DNA of 7,253 nucleotides from positions 1-7,253 of the forward strand of contig JAIVHD010000310.1 in assembly GCA_020201235.1 (NCBI GenBank). Direction: 5' to 3'. This DNA is from Lysobacteraceae bacterium. Its GTDB lineage: Bacteria; Pseudomonadota; Gammaproteobacteria; Xanthomonadales; Wenzhouxiangellaceae. The position numbers and the translations under genes are program-made. The notes under the pieces are model-generated. The model saw only the letters and a program-made list of their open reading frames with translations, made no database searches and was not told the DNA's origin. Shown here piece after piece: positions 6,755 through 7,253 of the stretch (position 1 is its first letter; the number at the start of each line of letters is the position of its first letter).

Positions 6755-6761
6755 CTCCTCT
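6755..6761 (-). promoter_or_regulatory. Ribosome binding site AGAGGAG deciding the reductase start
   Basis: On the minus strand AGAGGAG lies 7 nt upstream of the ATG at 6747. No comparable signal supports the more upstream in-frame ATG at 6981, whose 78 extra residues are Arg-rich and non-homologous in character. Confidence 0.85.
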
Positions 6762-6902
6762 TAGCCTGATGATGAATTCCGATGCGCCTAAGATAACCGG
6801 CATTGGCGCGTCGCGGCCAGCATTTTTTCCGCACGCCGTACGACAAGCGCGCACCACCCAAGGAAGATTGCGGCACCAGCACGCCGCGTTTGCGGCTATG
6901 CG

Positions 6903-6944
6903 AAGTGCTGTTTGCACCGGCTTTTCCCCGACCTTGCAGCACTT
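6903..6944. repeat. 8-bp perfect inverted repeat, possible operator or hairpin
   Basis: AAGTGCTG (6903-6910) and CAGCACTT (6937-6944) are exact reverse complements separated by 26 nt. An overlapping alternative stem is CCCCGA (6926-6931) with TCGGGG (6946-6951). The location between divergent promoters would suit a regulator site, but chance in GC-rich DNA is possible. Confidence 0.35.
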
Positions 6945-6992
6945 TTCGGGGGCCGCCACGAGCACGCTTCGGCCTGCTCACGGGAAAATCCG

Positions 6993-7021
6993 TTGACCGC
7001 GATGCAATGCCGTGATATGAA
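6993..7021 (+). promoter_or_regulatory. Sigma70-like promoter for the acyl-CoA-binding protein gene
   Basis: TTGACC (6993-6998, 5/6 to the -35 consensus) and TATGAA (7016-7021, 4/6 to the -10 consensus) are separated by exactly 17 bp. Transcription would start near 7028, giving a leader of about 28 nt before the GTG start. The downstream stretch to 7040 is AT-rich compared with its surroundings. Confidence 0.6.
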
Positions 7022-7040
7022 GTGTTTATACAAATTAAAC

Positions 7041-7047
7041 AGAGGGG
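7041..7047 (+). promoter_or_regulatory. Ribosome binding site AGAGGGG for the GTG start at 7056
   Basis: The purine-rich site lies 8 nt before the GTG at 7056, a good distance. The ATG at 7049 is only 1 nt from the site and opens a frame that stops after four codons (7061-7063), so the GTG is the working start. Confidence 0.75.
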
Positions 7048-7055
7048 AATGACCC

Positions 7056-7253
7056 GTGAGTGATCTGGAACAGGAATTCGAGCAGGCGTCGGTTCGAGTC
7101 AAGCAACTCGACCAACGACCCGACAACGACACCTTACTGAAGCTGTATGCACTGTACAAGCAGGGATCCGAAGGTGATGTCGGCGGTGAACGGCCGAGTT
7201 TTTTCGATTTTGTCGCGGTGGCAAAGTACGAAGCCTGGGAAAAACTACAAGGC
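7056..7253 (+). CDS. Acyl-CoA-binding protein (ACBP), 3' end outside window
   Basis: The first 66 residues of a small acyl-CoA-binding protein, a soluble four-helix protein that binds medium- and long-chain acyl-CoA esters and buffers them for enzymes. The family signature is plain: RPDNDTLLKLYALYKQGSEGD (21-41), ERPSFFDF (45-52) and AKYEAWEKLQG (56-66). Equivalents of the ligand-binding Tyr28, Tyr31, Lys32 and Lys54 of bovine ACBP are Tyr31, Tyr34, Lys35 and Lys57. The usual Trp after that lysine (KW.AW) is Tyr58 here, a conservative change. Family length is about 85-90 residues, so roughly 20 are missing at the right edge. It is transcribed away from a fatty acyl-CoA reductase, its likely metabolic partner. 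The gene starts with GTG. Confidence 0.93.
   Translation, partial: MSDLEQEFEQASVRVKQLDQRPDNDTLLKLYALYKQGSEGDVGGERPSFFDFVAVAKYEAWEKLQG

Larger units (their letters stand above)
6748..7055. other. Divergent intergenic region between reductase and ACBP genes
   Basis: About 308 bp with no convincing gene on either strand. It should carry control signals for both divergent genes: the reductase ribosome binding site at its left edge, and the ACBP promoter and ribosome binding site at its right edge. In between lie a run of six T (from about 6825), a small perfect hairpin GCCGC-GTTT-GCGGC (6883-6896) and an 8-bp inverted repeat (6903-6944). No clear promoter for the reductase was found; a TTATCT box on the minus strand near 6788-6793 lacks a good -35 partner. 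Confidence 0.6.

Noticed and set aside
6748..6981. In-frame 78-residue N-terminal extension of the reductase starting at 6981
   Set aside because: The extension is Arg-rich and lacks domain character. The ATG at 6747 has AGAGGAG at 7 nt and begins exactly at the Rossmann strand, as in the Marinobacter enzyme.
1..7253. CRISPR array, tRNA or rRNA genes
   Set aside because: No regularly spaced direct repeats, cloverleaf-like arms or rRNA-like conserved segments were seen on either strand by eye.

Overview
The window reads as a GC-rich gammaproteobacterial chromosome segment. The strongest clue is the large minus-strand reductase, which resembles, from memory, the bifunctional fatty acyl-CoA reductase of Marinobacter (Maqu_2507 type) from end to end. 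The genus cannot be fixed from the sequence alone. The window holds two unrelated blocks separated by a non-coding stretch.

The left block (about 1-4302, plus strand) is a tightly packed, probably co-transcribed cell-envelope cluster. It starts with the C-terminal ATPase part of an exporter-type ABC transporter, cut by the window edge. Nine bases later comes a lipid A acyltransferase-family protein (LpxL/HtrB-like) whose usual HX4(D/E) motif lacks its acidic residue. Six bases after that comes a 770-residue fusion: a GT8-like glycosyltransferase, a short methyltransferase-like stretch, and an ELM1-type putative glycosyltransferase. A small DUF4124 secreted protein follows, coupled through a TGATG overlap, with an odd N-terminal extension and signs of a frameshift near its 3' end. 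Together these suggest synthesis and export of a lipid-linked or surface glycan, or lipid A modification; this role is inferred.

The middle (about 4303-4755) has no convincing intact gene. It holds the possible out-of-frame tail of the DUF4124 gene, a weak terminator-like hairpin, and a 192-bp element with 25-bp terminal inverted repeats (23/25 matching), short AAA/TAAA flanking repeats and a nested internal hairpin, best described as a MITE-like or structured repeat. A GC-rich hairpin then lies just past the end of the reductase gene.

The right block is lipid metabolism. On the minus strand (4756-6747) is a 663-residue two-domain SDR protein, a fatty acyl-CoA reductase expected to make fatty alcohols. 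About 308 bp away and divergent is the start of an acyl-CoA-binding protein gene with a GTG start, good ribosome binding site and good sigma70-like promoter, cut by the right edge. The pairing suggests an acyl-CoA buffering and reduction module feeding fatty alcohol or wax ester production.
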